Part shown: positions 1 through 8,150 of the stretch, piece by piece
How the letters are laid out: every line of letters starts with the position of its first letter
Position numbering within the stretch: the first letter of the stretch is position 1
Origin: Janthinobacterium sp. FW305-129
GTDB lineage: Bacteria > Pseudomonadota > Gammaproteobacteria > Burkholderiales > Burkholderiaceae_D
Assembly: GCF_020858115.1 (NCBI RefSeq)
Contig: NZ_JACYMM010000004.1
Span: forward strand, 186,001 to 250,000
Length of the DNA stretch: 64,000 nt
Reading direction: 5' to 3'
Notes under the pieces: generated by a model
What the model was told of the DNA's origin: nothing
Seen by the model: only the letters and a program-made list of their open reading frames with translations
The model's database searches: none
Position numbers and translations under genes: made by a program

Positions 1-98
1 AGCAGCACGTCGATGCCGGCCGCTGCCAGGCAGCCGCGGATGACGTGCGCATCCGTGGGGATCATCAGGCGGGCAATTAAAACATAGTCGTCGTGCAT
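1..98 (-). CDS. DUF2007-like small protein, N-terminal part (cut by window edge)
   Basis: The minus strand is open from an ATG at 96-98 to the edge, giving about 32 residues that begin MHDDYVLIARLMIPTDAHV. The start has a purine-rich GGAGA five bases upstream. The pattern of a short strand followed by 'DAHVIRGCLAAAGIDV' resembles the N-terminus of DUF2007 (putative signal-transducing) proteins, which usually begin with a beta strand and an A-H-x-x-R/K-G-x-L helix. Only the first third can be seen, so the assignment is tentative. Confidence 0.5.
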   Translation of the reverse strand, partial: MHDDYVLIARLMIPTDAHVIRGCLAAAGIDVL

Positions 99-161
99 CG
101 TGTCTCCTGGCAAGGTGGATTCATCCCCATCTTAGCACCAGGCTGTTGTTTGTCGTTTGAA

Positions 162-2132
162 TTACAGCTTGAACACGCCCACCACCTGGTTCAGCTCCTG
201 CGCCTGCTCCTGCAAGGCGTCGGCGGCCGCGGCCGCTTCTTCCACCAGGGCCGCATTCTGCTGGGTTACCTGGTCCATCTGGGCGATGGCCTGGTTGACT
301 TGCTCGATGCCGCTGCGCTGCTCGTCGCTCGCCTGCGCGATTTCCGCCATGATGGTGCTCACTTGCTGCACGCTGGCCACCACCGTGTCCATGGTGGCGC
401 TGGCCTGGCTCACTTGCGCGTGGCCCAGGTCCACCGTGCCGGCGGATGCCTGGATCAGATCCTTGATGTCTTTCGCGGCGGCCGTCGAGCGCTGCGCCAG
501 GGTGCGCACCTCGGTGGCGACGACGGCGAAGCCGCGTCCCTGTTCGCCGGCCCGGGCCGCTTCCACGGCCGCGTTCAAGGCCAGGATGTTGGTCTGGAAG
601 GCGATGCCGTCGATGACGCCGATGATGTCGGCGATCTTGCCCGACGAGCTGCGGATGGCGTCCATGGTGCTGGCCACCTGCGCCACGGCCGCGCCGCCTT
701 CGGCTGCCAGGCTGGCCGAGTCGTGCGCCAGCCGGCTTGCCTGCTGCGCGTGATCGACGTTCTGGCGCACGGTGGAACTGAGTTCTTCCATCGAGGCGGC
801 CGTTTCTTCCAGCGAACTGGCTTGCTGTTCCGTCCGGCTCGACAAATCCAGGTTGCCGCTGGCGATTTCACCGGACGCCGTGGCGATTTGCCCGGCGCTG
901 CCGCGCACCTTGCCGACCACTTGCGACAGGTTGTCGCTGATGCGGTTCATGGCGCGCAGCAGGCGGCCGATTTCGTCCAGGCTGCTGGTGTCGAGGTGCA
1001 CCGTCAGGTCGCCGGCGGCAATTTGCGCGGCGGCCGTTTCGGCGGCGGCCAGCGGGCGCGAGACGAGGGTGCGCACCAGCCAGTACAGCAGCAGGGCGAA
1101 GACGAGCAGGGCGATGAAGCCGGAAATGGCCAGCTGGTTGCGCAGCTGGCGCGCCTCCAGGGTGATTTCGTCCGTGAACGTGCCGCCCGCGATGATCCAT
1201 TGCCAATCCTTGAATTGACGGTAGTACAGCTGCTTTTCGCGCGCGCTGGCAGCCGTTTCGCCGGGCGCCGTCCACGTGTAGCGCATGGCGCCGTCTTTCT
1301 GCGCCAGCATTTCCTGGATGAACAGGCGGCCGTCGCTGGCCTTGAACTCGAGCGCGCTCTTGCCTTCGCTGTTCGGGTGCAGCACCATGTGGCCGTAATT
1401 GGCGCCGGGCGCCGTGTCGAGGATATAGATGTAGCCCGTCTGGCCGATCTTGACCTGGCGAATCTTGTCTTTCAACATGGCCAGATTCTTGCTGATATCG
1501 AGGCCGATGAACAGCACGCCTACCACCTTGCCAGCCGCATCGCGCACGGGGTCGTATTGCGTGATGTATTGCTTGCCAAACAAGGTTGCCATGCCGACGA
1601 AACGCTGGCCCGCGCGCAGGGGAGCATAGCTGGGGTGGTTGTGGTCGAGCTGGGTGCCGATGGCCCGTTCGCCATCCTGCTTTTTCAGCGACGTGCTGAT
1701 GCGCACGAATTCATCGCCGTTGGCGGCAAAGATGGTGGCGATCACGCCCGTCTGCGCCGTGTAGCGGTCGACCACGGCCGTGTCGAGGTTGAGTACCTTG
1801 CCGCCATTGGCCAGGGCCGGCGTGGCCTTGCCGGCCACGGCTACCATGGCGCCCGTGTCGACCGTGAACGGGCCGGGGAATTCGGCCGCGAACAGGCGCG
1901 CGAAGCTGGCCGCCTCGTTGACCATGGCGGTATGAAACACTTCCGTGGTCGTCATGACGCTATTGAGTTCGCTGGTGACGGCCGCTTCGGCCCGCTGTTC
2001 CAGCACGCGCGAGGTGTTGATACTCATCAAGGCAGTCAGGCTGGCCAGGATCAGGCTGACCAGGGCAAACGTGAAGACGGTAATCTTGCCGCCGACACTC
2101 CAGTGGCGGGGGGAGAAAGAAATTGTAGGCAT
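162..2132 (-). CDS. Methyl-accepting chemotaxis protein with Cache sensor domain
   Basis: About 656 residues from the start used here (MPTISF). An in-frame ATG 36 bases upstream (2168) would add 12 residues, but neither start has a well-placed ribosome site. Order: TM1 (about 16-38), a periplasmic ligand domain (about 40-325) of the Cache_3/Cache_2 type seen in many betaproteobacterial receptors, TM2 (about 334-355), HAMP (356-408), then the cytoplasmic signalling domain. The hairpin tip has the canonical '[20 protein letters not shown]' core that binds CheA/CheW, flanked by Gln/Glu-rich methylation helices. There is no CheB/CheR-tethering pentapeptide at the C-terminus. The ligand is unknown. 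It is a lone receptor with no che genes nearby. Confidence 0.93.
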   Translation of the reverse strand: MPTISFSPRHWSVGGKITVFTFALVSLILASLTALMSINTSRVLEQRAEAAVTSELNSVMTTTEVFHTAMVNEAASFARLFAAEFPGPFTVDTGAMVAVAGKATPALANGGKVLNLDTAVVDRYTAQTGVIATIFAANGDEFVRISTSLKKQDGERAIGTQLDHNHPSYAPLRAGQRFVGMATLFGKQYITQYDPVRDAAGKVVGVLFIGLDISKNLAMLKDKIRQVKIGQTGYIYILDTAPGANYGHMVLHPNSEGKSALEFKASDGRLFIQEMLAQKDGAMRYTWTAPGETAASAREKQLYYRQFKDWQWIIAGGTFTDEITLEARQLRNQLAISGFIALLVFALLLYWLVRTLVSRPLAAAETAAAQIAAGDLTVHLDTSSLDEIGRLLRAMNRISDNLSQVVGKVRGSAGQIATASGEIASGNLDLSSRTEQQASSLEETAASMEELSSTVRQNVDHAQQASRLAHDSASLAAEGGAAVAQVASTMDAIRSSSGKIADIIGVIDGIAFQTNILALNAAVEAARAGEQGRGFAVVATEVRTLAQRSTAAAKDIKDLIQASAGTVDLGHAQVSQASATMDTVVASVQQVSTIMAEIAQASDEQRSGIEQVNQAIAQMDQVTQQNAALVEEAAAAADALQEQAQELNQVVGVFKL

Positions 2133-2650
2133 AGTGTGAGTCAGGCAAAGGGTAAACAGCTCGGCCATTCCTGGTCATGACATGACACGCGGGGAGGGGA
2201 TCTGGTGGGGAATGCTGTTGAAACGGAGGCGCGCCGGCCTGTGGCCGCGCGCAGGCAAGCTGGATTTCAGGGCGCGATGATAGCATGTTGCTTGCCATTT
2301 GTTACTAAGTGTTTCCCAAAGGAATCATTTTTTCGCATAAAAACATCATCCAGATCAAGACTTGCCGCTTTAGCCTATTGACTTTTTGTGTTCCATTGGG
2401 CTTGTTGCTATTTGTTGCTGGCGAACGATGCGATTTTTGTCACGAATGTTTCAGTTTGTAATGAATGAGACGCAGCCTTTAATCCGCGTTTAAGCTTCCA
2501 GGAAGAAACTGATCTTCCATGGGAGACTGCCAGGCCGTATCCTGTAGAATAATATGCAGACCAGTCGTGTATTCCCCTTACTGTCTTGCTGGCTGGCGCA
2601 TGAATAGCTGCGCCGCCTGGAATTGATTCAACTAATTTTCGGAGAAGCCG
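2133..2650. other. Intergenic region between divergent chemoreceptor and prc
   Basis: About 500 bases without a convincing gene. The stretch 2290-2460 is clearly AT-richer than its surroundings, as expected for the two divergent promoters, but I could not find a -35/-10 pair of good quality or a flagellar sigma-28 site in front of the chemoreceptor. An 84-codon minus-strand frame (2408-2662) overlaps the prc start and has no protein-like features, so I do not call it. Confidence 0.5.
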
Positions 2651-4918
2651 ATGAAGAAGCAAATGATGCTGGTCACCCTGGTGCTTGCCCTGTCAGCCCA
2701 CGCTGGCGCAGCCCAGACGGACAAGAGCGCCGCTCCTCCGCTCACCATGAAGCCGCTGGCCCAGCAAACGCAGGCCGCCTTGTGGGCATCGCGCGTCCTG
2801 ACGCGCGTCCATTACAAGGCCATGCCGCTCGACGACGCCATGTCCGAGAAAATCTTTGACCGCTATTTCAAATCCCTGGACGCGGAGAAACTGTTCTTCG
2901 TGCAAGCCGACATCGACCGCTTCGCCCCCTTGCGCACCAAGCTGGACGACGCCATCGTCAACGAAGACCTGACGGCGCCGTTCGCCATCTACAACCTGTA
3001 CCAGCAGCGCTTCGACGAGCGCATGGCATATGCGCGTGAGTTGCTGAAAACCAAATTCGACTTTACCGCCGACGAGAGCTACCAGATCGACCGCGAAAAG
3101 GCCGCCTGGCCGAAGAACGACGAGGAAGTGCGCGACCTGTGGCGCAAGCGCGTCAAGAACGACTGGCTGCGCCTGAAACTGGCGGGCAAGGAAGACAAGG
3201 CCATCCGCGAGACGCTGGACAAGCGCTATGAAAGCTACACGACCCGTTCGCGCAAGCTCAACAGCGAAGACGTGTTCCAGATCTTCATGAACGCCTACGC
3301 CATGTCGATCGAACCGCACACCAATTACCTGGGCCCGCGCGCTTCGGACAACTTCGACATCGCCATGCGGCTGTCGCTCGAAGGCATCGGCGCCGTGCTG
3401 CAGACGCGCGACGAATACACGGTGGTGCGCGAAGTCGTGCCGGGCAGCCCGGCCGGCTTGTCGGGCAAGCTGAAAGTGGGTGACCGCATCGTCGGCGTGG
3501 GGCAGGGCGAAAGCGGCCCCATCACCGAAGTACTGGGCATGCGCATCGACGACGTGGTGCAGCTGATCCGCGGCGCCAAGGATTCCGTCGTGCGCCTGGA
3601 CATCCTGCCGGCCGACGCCGGCCCGGACGCCAAGCACGTCGTCTTGCCGCTGGTGCGCAAGAAAATCAGCATGGAAGAGCAGGCGGCGAAGAAATCGGTC
3701 ATCGAAGTGCGCGACAACGGCGTCAAGCGCCGCATCGGCGTCATTTCCCTGCCGACCTTCTACCAGGACTTCGAAGCGCGCCGCCGTGGCGACAAGGATT
3801 TTAAAAGCGCCACGCGCGACGTCAGCCGTTTGCTGGCCGAGCTGAAGAAGGACAAGGTCGACAACGTCCTGATCGACTTGCGCAACAACGGCGGCGGTTC
3901 GCTGAACGAAGCCGTCGAACTGACGGGCCTGTTCATCGACAAGGGCCCGGTCGTGATGCAGCGCAATGCCGAAGGCAAGGTCGACGTGGAAAGCGATACC
4001 AATGCCGGCCTGGCCTGGGATGGCCCGATGGGCGTGCTGATCAACCGCGGCTCCGCTTCCGCTTCCGAAATTTTCGCCGCCGCCGTGCAGGATTATGGCC
4101 GTGGCGTCATCATCGGCGAAGGCAGCTTCGGCAAGGGCACCGTGCAGACGCTGTTTAACCTCGACCGTTTCGGCGGCAGCGAGAAAGCCCGTTTCGGCGA
4201 GCTGAAAATGACCATCGCCCAGTTTTTCCGCATCAATGGCGGCACCACGCAGTTGCGCGGCGTCACCCCCGACATCAAGCTGCCGGCCATGTCGGACACG
4301 GAAAACTTCGGTGAATCGAGCTATGACAATGCCTTGCCATGGGTGGCCATCAAGCCGGCGCCGTACATACCGACGGGCGACCTGAAGGATATCGTGCCGT
4401 TGCTGGACAAGAAGCATGAAGCGCGCGTGGCCAAGGACAAGGATTTCCAGTACTTGCTCGATGACATCGCTCTCGTCGTCAAGCAGCGCAAGGAAAACCA
4501 GATTTCGCTCAATGAAACCGTGCGCCGCAAGGAGCGCGATGCCCAGGAAGCGCGCGCCAAGGCCCGTGAAAAACGCCTGATCGCGCAAATTTCGAATCCG
4601 GCCGACGACTTGGTGGTGATTCCCGATCCGAAAGACGTGCTGAAGGGCGCGAAAGCGGCCAGCAAGACGGCCAAGCAGATCGCCGCCGTGAAGGGCGCCT
4701 TGCGCACCGACGATGGCTTGCAGGGCGACGAGCGCGCGCTGAGCGCCGAGCTGGACGCCGAAACGGCCGCCAAGAGCGCCAAGGACGTGCTGCTGAACGA
4801 AGCGGCGCGCATCCTGGCCGACGAAGTGGCGCTGATCAAGGCCGATACCCGTCTGGCATCGAAGGTCTTGCCATATGCCGCCGATGTGAAGGCGACGCCG
4901 GTGGCGGCAGCGAAGTAA
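2651..4918 (+). CDS. prc: Periplasmic tail-specific (C-terminal processing) protease Prc
   Basis: 755 residues, with a signal peptide (MKKQMMLVTLVLALSAHAGA). Family S41A. An N-terminal helical region is followed by a PDZ domain (about 240-325) and the S41 protease core (about 350-545), then a basic, helical C-terminal domain (DUF3340-like) typical of the long Tsp/Prc form. The catalytic dyad is visible as Ser470 in GSASASE and Lys495 in SFGKGT, 25 residues apart as in E. coli Prc. It is expected to degrade or trim periplasmic proteins and control peptidoglycan hydrolases. The start has GGAGAAGCCG just upstream. It is monocistronic, with a strong terminator 40 bases downstream. Confidence 0.96.
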   Translation: MKKQMMLVTLVLALSAHAGAAQTDKSAAPPLTMKPLAQQTQAALWASRVLTRVHYKAMPLDDAMSEKIFDRYFKSLDAEKLFFVQADIDRFAPLRTKLDDAIVNEDLTAPFAIYNLYQQRFDERMAYARELLKTKFDFTADESYQIDREKAAWPKNDEEVRDLWRKRVKNDWLRLKLAGKEDKAIRETLDKRYESYTTRSRKLNSEDVFQIFMNAYAMSIEPHTNYLGPRASDNFDIAMRLSLEGIGAVLQTRDEYTVVREVVPGSPAGLSGKLKVGDRIVGVGQGESGPITEVLGMRIDDVVQLIRGAKDSVVRLDILPADAGPDAKHVVLPLVRKKISMEEQAAKKSVIEVRDNGVKRRIGVISLPTFYQDFEARRRGDKDFKSATRDVSRLLAELKKDKVDNVLIDLRNNGGGSLNEAVELTGLFIDKGPVVMQRNAEGKVDVESDTNAGLAWDGPMGVLINRGSASASEIFAAAVQDYGRGVIIGEGSFGKGTVQTLFNLDRFGGSEKARFGELKMTIAQFFRINGGTTQLRGVTPDIKLPAMSDTENFGESSYDNALPWVAIKPAPYIPTGDLKDIVPLLDKKHEARVAKDKDFQYLLDDIALVVKQRKENQISLNETVRRKERDAQEARAKAREKRLIAQISNPADDLVVIPDPKDVLKGAKAASKTAKQIAAVKGALRTDDGLQGDERALSAELDAETAAKSAKDVLLNEAARILADEVALIKADTRLASKVLPYAADVKATPVAAAK

Positions 4919-4957
4919 GGCTTGTTGTTAGGTGAAAAACCGGCTCCTGGCGGAGCA

Positions 4958-4993
4958 ATGCCGTTCAGTTAAGACTGAACGGCATTTTTATTT
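4958..4993 (+). terminator. Intrinsic terminator of prc
   Basis: A perfect 12-bp inverted repeat (ATGCCGTTCAGT / ACTGAACGGCAT, 4958-4969 and 4974-4985) with a 4-base loop TAAG, followed by TTTTATTTT. A second small stem (GCTCC-TGGC-GGAGC) lies just before it. Confidence 0.9.
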
Positions 4994-5239
4994 TCTGATT
5001 GTAAACCGTCCAATTCACTGTTAACCTGCGTCGCCATGTGTCATTTTCAGAAGACGACTGCACGTAACGTCAGGAGTCGGCGCACTCGTTGCTTGCAGGG
5101 CGAGGTATAGAGCCGCCATCTTGAGCAGTGCAGCAGCCCCGCGAATGTTCGGACATCTGGCCGATCGCATCATGGCAACTTGCCGGTTGAGCGGCTGAAT
5201 TTGCGGCGGTTGCTGCTGCGTCGCGCAGTGTATGTGACT
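4994..5239. other. Low-GC junction sequence, no confident gene
   Basis: Left end of the island. On the plus strand there is an open frame without a start ending at 5279. On the minus strand there is a 125-codon frame (5021-5398) starting with TTG. Both use the same DNA and neither has a ribosome site or a recognisable domain. Base composition differs from prc, consistent with foreign DNA beginning right after the prc terminator. Confidence 0.4.
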
Positions 5240-5240
5240 T

Positions 5241-5755
5241 CTGAGCCCCTCCGGTCTTTCGCGGCATTTCATGCATAGGACTTCTGACGTGTTACGTTCA
5301 GGAATCATATGCACACACGGCGGCCAGCCCAATGAACTGGTGCAGTCTTCTTCTTTAAACGACAGTTCCGGACACATCTCGACTAAGTTTTTCGCCAAAA
5401 GTCGAGGATTCGTGCAAGAATAGAAAATCTTGCCGATTTACTACTCGACGCAAAACGTATCGTTTGCGTCGGTACCAGCTCTCGATGGTGAGGTGGCCAC
5501 TCTGGCTAGTGTCAAGTCAGAAACAGAGGTGGCTATTTCTTTTGGTTATCCTAAAGTCCCTCAGAGACTGACTGCTTGATCAGGGTTTTCGTTGAGGGAA
5601 AGTCTCTTAAAAATATTGACGGCGGAGACTTAATCCTTGGTCCAAGGGGCGAGTATTTATTTGCGTGGAAAAATCATTGGGGTGCAAGTGCCACAAGGGT
5701 TGCTCCCGATCGGAATTTTGGTGGCGAGCTGAAGATTGTCGCAAAATCCGGCTAA
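5241..5755 (+). pseudogene. Broken cassette-like gene ending inside an attC-like site
   Basis: Three protein-like pieces follow one another on the plus strand. The first is open from 5241, has an ATG at 5271 and stops at an amber codon (5421-5423). The same frame continues without further stops from 5424 to TGA at 5577-5579. A second frame, open from 5555, continues with protein-like sequence (for example GEYLFAWKNHWGASATRV) to TAA at 5753-5755. One stop mutation and one single-base indel would restore a reading frame of about 160 codons. The final TAA overlaps the first core box of the attC-like element, as is usual for integron cassettes. I do not recognise the family. The piecewise reading is my own translation. 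Confidence 0.5.
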
Positions 5756-5815
5756 CCCACCATTCAACCGGACCTGCGCAAAAACCGCGCAGGTCAGTGA
5801 GTTCAACCGTTAGCC
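5750..5815 (+). repeat. Integron attC-like recombination site
   Basis: Outer boxes GGCTAAC (5750-5756) and GTTAGCC (5809-5815) are exact reverse complements. Inside them is a second, 9-bp pairing arm (GACCTGCGC / GCGCAGGTC) around a short AAAAACC loop, with unpaired spacers of 13-14 bases between outer and inner arms. Two-box imperfect palindromes of this size, with TTCAA motifs and a right core starting GTTAG, are the hallmark of attC sites recognised by IntI. The core deviates from the GTTRRRY consensus at one base. No integrase is in the window, so this would be a solitary or remnant site. Confidence 0.55.
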
Positions 5816-5857
5816 GTCAAAGGCTGCATCCCGTTTTCACCACGAAAGGAAGAAACC

Positions 5858-6514
5858 ATGACCGAACCCGAAAATCTCTCGCAAGTCGCTGCACATGTGC
5901 TAGTCCATAGCGGCAACGGCGACATTGTCTTCGATCAAGTGATTCAACCTCAATCCGAATTCAAGGTCAGTTTTTTCTTGCGAGATGGCAGTCCTGCGGT
6001 AGGGGTCCTGGACGTGATCCATCAAAATCCGACAGTGAGGGGGAAGGGAACGGCAAAAATAACGTGGAACGAATCTTTGGAATGGGGGCCAAGTCCCACG
6101 TCAACAGATGACTCTTGGCAAAAAGTCGTAACCATCAGCAATCTATCTCGATCACCGCAAGACGTAACTATTCGTCTTTTTGCTTTACAGCAACGGACGC
6201 CAGTTGCCGGATCAGTCTACGGCGACTCAATGGAAATTCAATTGGACCCAGCAGTCGATCAGGTAATTAGCTTTACAGTCAAGCCAAATTCAAAACTTGT
6301 TCTTTATCCAAACCCCGTATACAACAAGCAATTTGTAAGCCAGTTCATTCTGGTAGAACCCCAGGCGAAGAAGCACAGTGCTGTCGTGGGCACTATTAGC
6401 TGGGCGGAAGAATGGCACAAATTCGATAACGGAGGATGGGCCAGAGCAGAAGTCTTTTCCAATAGCACTGATCAGCCCCAAGATATAGTTGTAACATTTC
6501 GCATTACGCCTTAA
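5858..6514 (+). CDS. Hypothetical beta-rich protein with internal duplication
   Basis: 218 residues with a good ribosome site (AAGGAAG seven bases before ATG). No signal peptide or membrane segment. The sequence alternates short hydrophobic strands with polar turns, suggesting beta-sandwich folds. Residues 65-110 and 177-217 look like two copies of one module: each has a T-x-I-[ST]-W start, an acidic/Trp segment, a second Trp, then V/A-x-[VI]-x-[FI]-S-N-x-[ST], P-Q-D-[IV] and a final strand. It begins 43 bases after the attC-like site and uses more AT-rich codons than neighbours, so it probably arrived as a mobile cassette. Family and function are not recognised. Confidence 0.75.
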   Translation: MTEPENLSQVAAHVLVHSGNGDIVFDQVIQPQSEFKVSFFLRDGSPAVGVLDVIHQNPTVRGKGTAKITWNESLEWGPSPTSTDDSWQKVVTISNLSRSPQDVTIRLFALQQRTPVAGSVYGDSMEIQLDPAVDQVISFTVKPNSKLVLYPNPVYNKQFVSQFILVEPQAKKHSAVVGTISWAEEWHKFDNGGWARAEVFSNSTDQPQDIVVTFRITP

Positions 6515-6529
6515 CGGTTGAGGGATCTT

Positions 6530-6590
6530 AAGAAACACACTTATAGAATAAATTTTTTATGATTTTTGGTTATATATAAGCGTGTTTCTT
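6530..6590. repeat. 16-bp inverted repeat with 29-base AT-rich loop
   Basis: AAGAAACACACTTATA (6530-6545) and TATAAGCGTGTTTCTT (6575-6590) pair with one mismatch, which becomes a G-U pair if the minus strand is transcribed. It sits 15 bases after the stop of the hypothetical gene. It could act as a rho-independent-like terminator or processing signal, although no clean T-run follows on the plus strand. Confidence 0.5.
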
Positions 6591-6634
6591 CGGCGCGATT
6601 TGCGGTACTCGGGCCGATTACTTCCTTAAGTCCT

Positions 6635-6660
6635 CGCTCAAGCCGGTACCGGCTCGAACG
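6635..6660. repeat. Palindrome around GGTACC, possible degenerate recombination site
   Basis: A 26-base near-palindrome (CGCTCAAGCC-GGTACC-GGCTCGAACG, two mismatched positions per arm) is followed directly by TTGGATG. The right edge reads GTTGGAT, which fits the attC core GTTRRRY, but no matching left core is present, so this is at most a decayed attC. The rest of 6515-6868 contains no supported gene. Confidence 0.35.
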
Positions 6661-6868
6661 TTGGATGTCACCAAGATTCACTTCTATGCCACCCTCTGGG
6701 AAACACGGTGCTGGGCTTTTATGCTTATTCCGGGATTGCGGTTCCGGCCCGGCGTGTGAAAATTGGGAAATGAGCACGAAAACCCGACCCGGCACCGTAG
6801 ACGCGCGCGTAGATTTTGCCCTAACGATTGCTGGATGAATGGAACGGCCCGAGAAAACAGGTAAGCCA

Positions 6869-7600
6869 ATGAAGCAGAGATTCCTGATGGCAGTGTGCCT
6901 CGCGGCCATGTTCGTGACCAACGCGCGCGCCGAATTTGTCGGAAAGCTTGAGTTCAGTCCGCTGGGGTGCAAAAGCACCGGCGAATGCAAACTTGTTTTC
7001 GATTTCGGTTACATCGACCCCAGGGGCGTCGGTTGGCAGGCCAAGGCAGGCCTGCCAACCGATGGAGCGTCGATTCCGTCCTGGGCACAGCCCATCATCG
7101 GCGGCGCGTGGGAGGAGCAGTTCCTGCGGGCCGCCGTTATCCACGACCATTACTGCATCAGAACGGTAAGGACCCGGTCGTCGACCCACCGCATGTTTTA
7201 CGATGCATTGATCGAGAGCGGCGTTAACCGATTCAAGGCTCTCGCAATGTACTACGCCGTAACGGTCGGCTCACACATGTGGATCAATCTGATGGAGGGC
7301 AATAGCTGTTCAGGCCTCAAGAATTGCGTTCAGAACATCAATGTGCCACAGACTATTCCCGGCTCGAGCATCAGAAAGAATGAAACCAACGAACTGCAAG
7401 CCTATCGGCCCGCGCGCTTCTCGGATCCTGCGGTGTCACGGGACATATCGGAAGCACAAATCATCATCGAAGGAGGGGCGATCAATTCGCCCGAAGATGT
7501 CGAGCGACTCGCGAAAAATCGTAACCCCAATGATTTCTTCCTGACCCATGGCGACAGTGTCAGCTACCAGGGGCCGACCAGCACCTTCCCCGACCGCTGA
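6869..7600 (+). CDS. Secreted DUF1353-family protein
   Basis: 243 residues from the preferred ATG (MKQRFLMAVCLAAM), which gives a normal signal peptide ending in ARA; an ATG 30 bases upstream would bury it. The central part has the DUF1353 signature: TDGASIPSWAQ, then AAVIHDHYC and a conserved H-R-M-F-Y-D-A-L helix about 25 residues later. DUF1353 proteins are small, often phage- or island-borne, with conserved His/Asp residues suggesting metal binding, but no activity is established. This member is unusual in having an export signal and a hydrophilic tail of about 70 residues. It is the last gene of the island. Confidence 0.8.
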   Translation: MKQRFLMAVCLAAMFVTNARAEFVGKLEFSPLGCKSTGECKLVFDFGYIDPRGVGWQAKAGLPTDGASIPSWAQPIIGGAWEEQFLRAAVIHDHYCIRTVRTRSSTHRMFYDALIESGVNRFKALAMYYAVTVGSHMWINLMEGNSCSGLKNCVQNINVPQTIPGSSIRKNETNELQAYRPARFSDPAVSRDISEAQIIIEGGAINSPEDVERLAKNRNPNDFFLTHGDSVSYQGPTSTFPDR

Positions 7601-7798
7601 AACAAGCCGATCATCGTCAGCCTGACCTTGTGCGTCGAGCTGGCGTGGCGGTTGATGGTCATGCCAACATCGCTTCACCCCATGATGCCGCCGCCGAACC
7701 CCCAATATAACGTTCGGGTGCTAAAGAAAAATCCTTAACTGAACAGCATTACTCCTGGCTGAGCCGTTTTTTTTTGCCCTGATCAGTTATCTGTTTTG

Positions 7799-7921
7799 CG
7801 TATTTCTATCATTCCAACAATCAATTGGATTGATATGCCGCGATGCAGCATAATGCACTTGTCTCCTCTATTCTCCTCCAAGAAAATAGATTCAGCCCGC
7901 TCTCGCAGCGGGCTTTTTTTG
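7799..7921 (+). ncRNA. Six-copy structured RNA element, copy A
   Basis: First of six related ~122-bp elements (others near 14.2, 16.6, 17.8, 20.4 and 21.2 kb). Parts in order: conserved upstream block TATTTCTATCATT and TTGGAT; stem-loop 1 ATGCCGC-GAT-GCAGCAT (7835-7851, one mismatch); a CUGUCUCCUC-type pyrimidine tract; stem-loop 2 (7867-7890; arms TCTATT/AATAGA, loop holding CTCC); and an intrinsic terminator with arms AGCCCGCT/AGCGGGCT (7894-7914) and eight T. A possible promoter is TTGGAT, 18 bases, CATAAT, the best -10 match among the copies. No frame across it encodes a plausible protein. Confidence 0.6.
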
Positions 7922-8015
7922 TTCTTTTGCTATCCGGCAGAGGACGCTACTTAACAGCATAGGTTCATGATCGAGTCGCTAGATCCAGATCAAAACTGCC
8001 TGCATTAACCTTTCA

Positions 8016-8065
8016 GATTGCAGTCATTCGATTACAGTCAAGTGATCAGGTGATCCGGTGATCAG
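8016..8065. promoter_or_regulatory. Direct repeats upstream of the STAND gene
   Basis: Two repeat sets abut. GATTGCAGTCA (8016-8026) and GATTACAGTCA (8030-8040) differ at one base and are 14 bases apart. Then come three head-to-tail 8-mers GTGATCAG, GTGATCCG, GTGATCAG (8042-8065). They end 85 bases before the STAND start and look like regulator-binding sites. No regulator gene is adjacent. Confidence 0.45.
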
Positions 8066-8150
8066 CGGCCACCCATTGACGGAGAGGGGCAAGGTTGCCC
8101 AGGAACCAGCACATATCCGACCGACAGCAGCTATTCGGTAGGGAGGGGCA

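Noticed and set aside
2408..2662. 84-codon minus-strand frame upstream of prc
   Set aside because: It overlaps the prc start and ribosome site, and its sequence shows no protein-like features.
2693..4588. 631-codon open frame antisense to prc
   Set aside because: Long antisense frames are normal in high-GC genes with strong third-position bias; this one is His/Arg/Gly-rich, has no domains and no ribosome site, while prc is unmistakable.
5021..5398. 125-codon minus-strand frame with several Cys
   Set aside because: TTG start, no ribosome site, no recognisable domain, and the plus strand has a more protein-like reading in half of it.
7695..7717. CCGAAC...GTTCGG as the right-hand attC of the island
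   Set aside because: Only 12 bases separate the boxes and the inner arm is missing, too short for any attC.
7734..7780. Intrinsic terminator before RNA copy A
   Set aside because: A T-run of ten is preceded only by a three- to four-base stem; I kept it as part of the inverted flank and did not call it a terminator.
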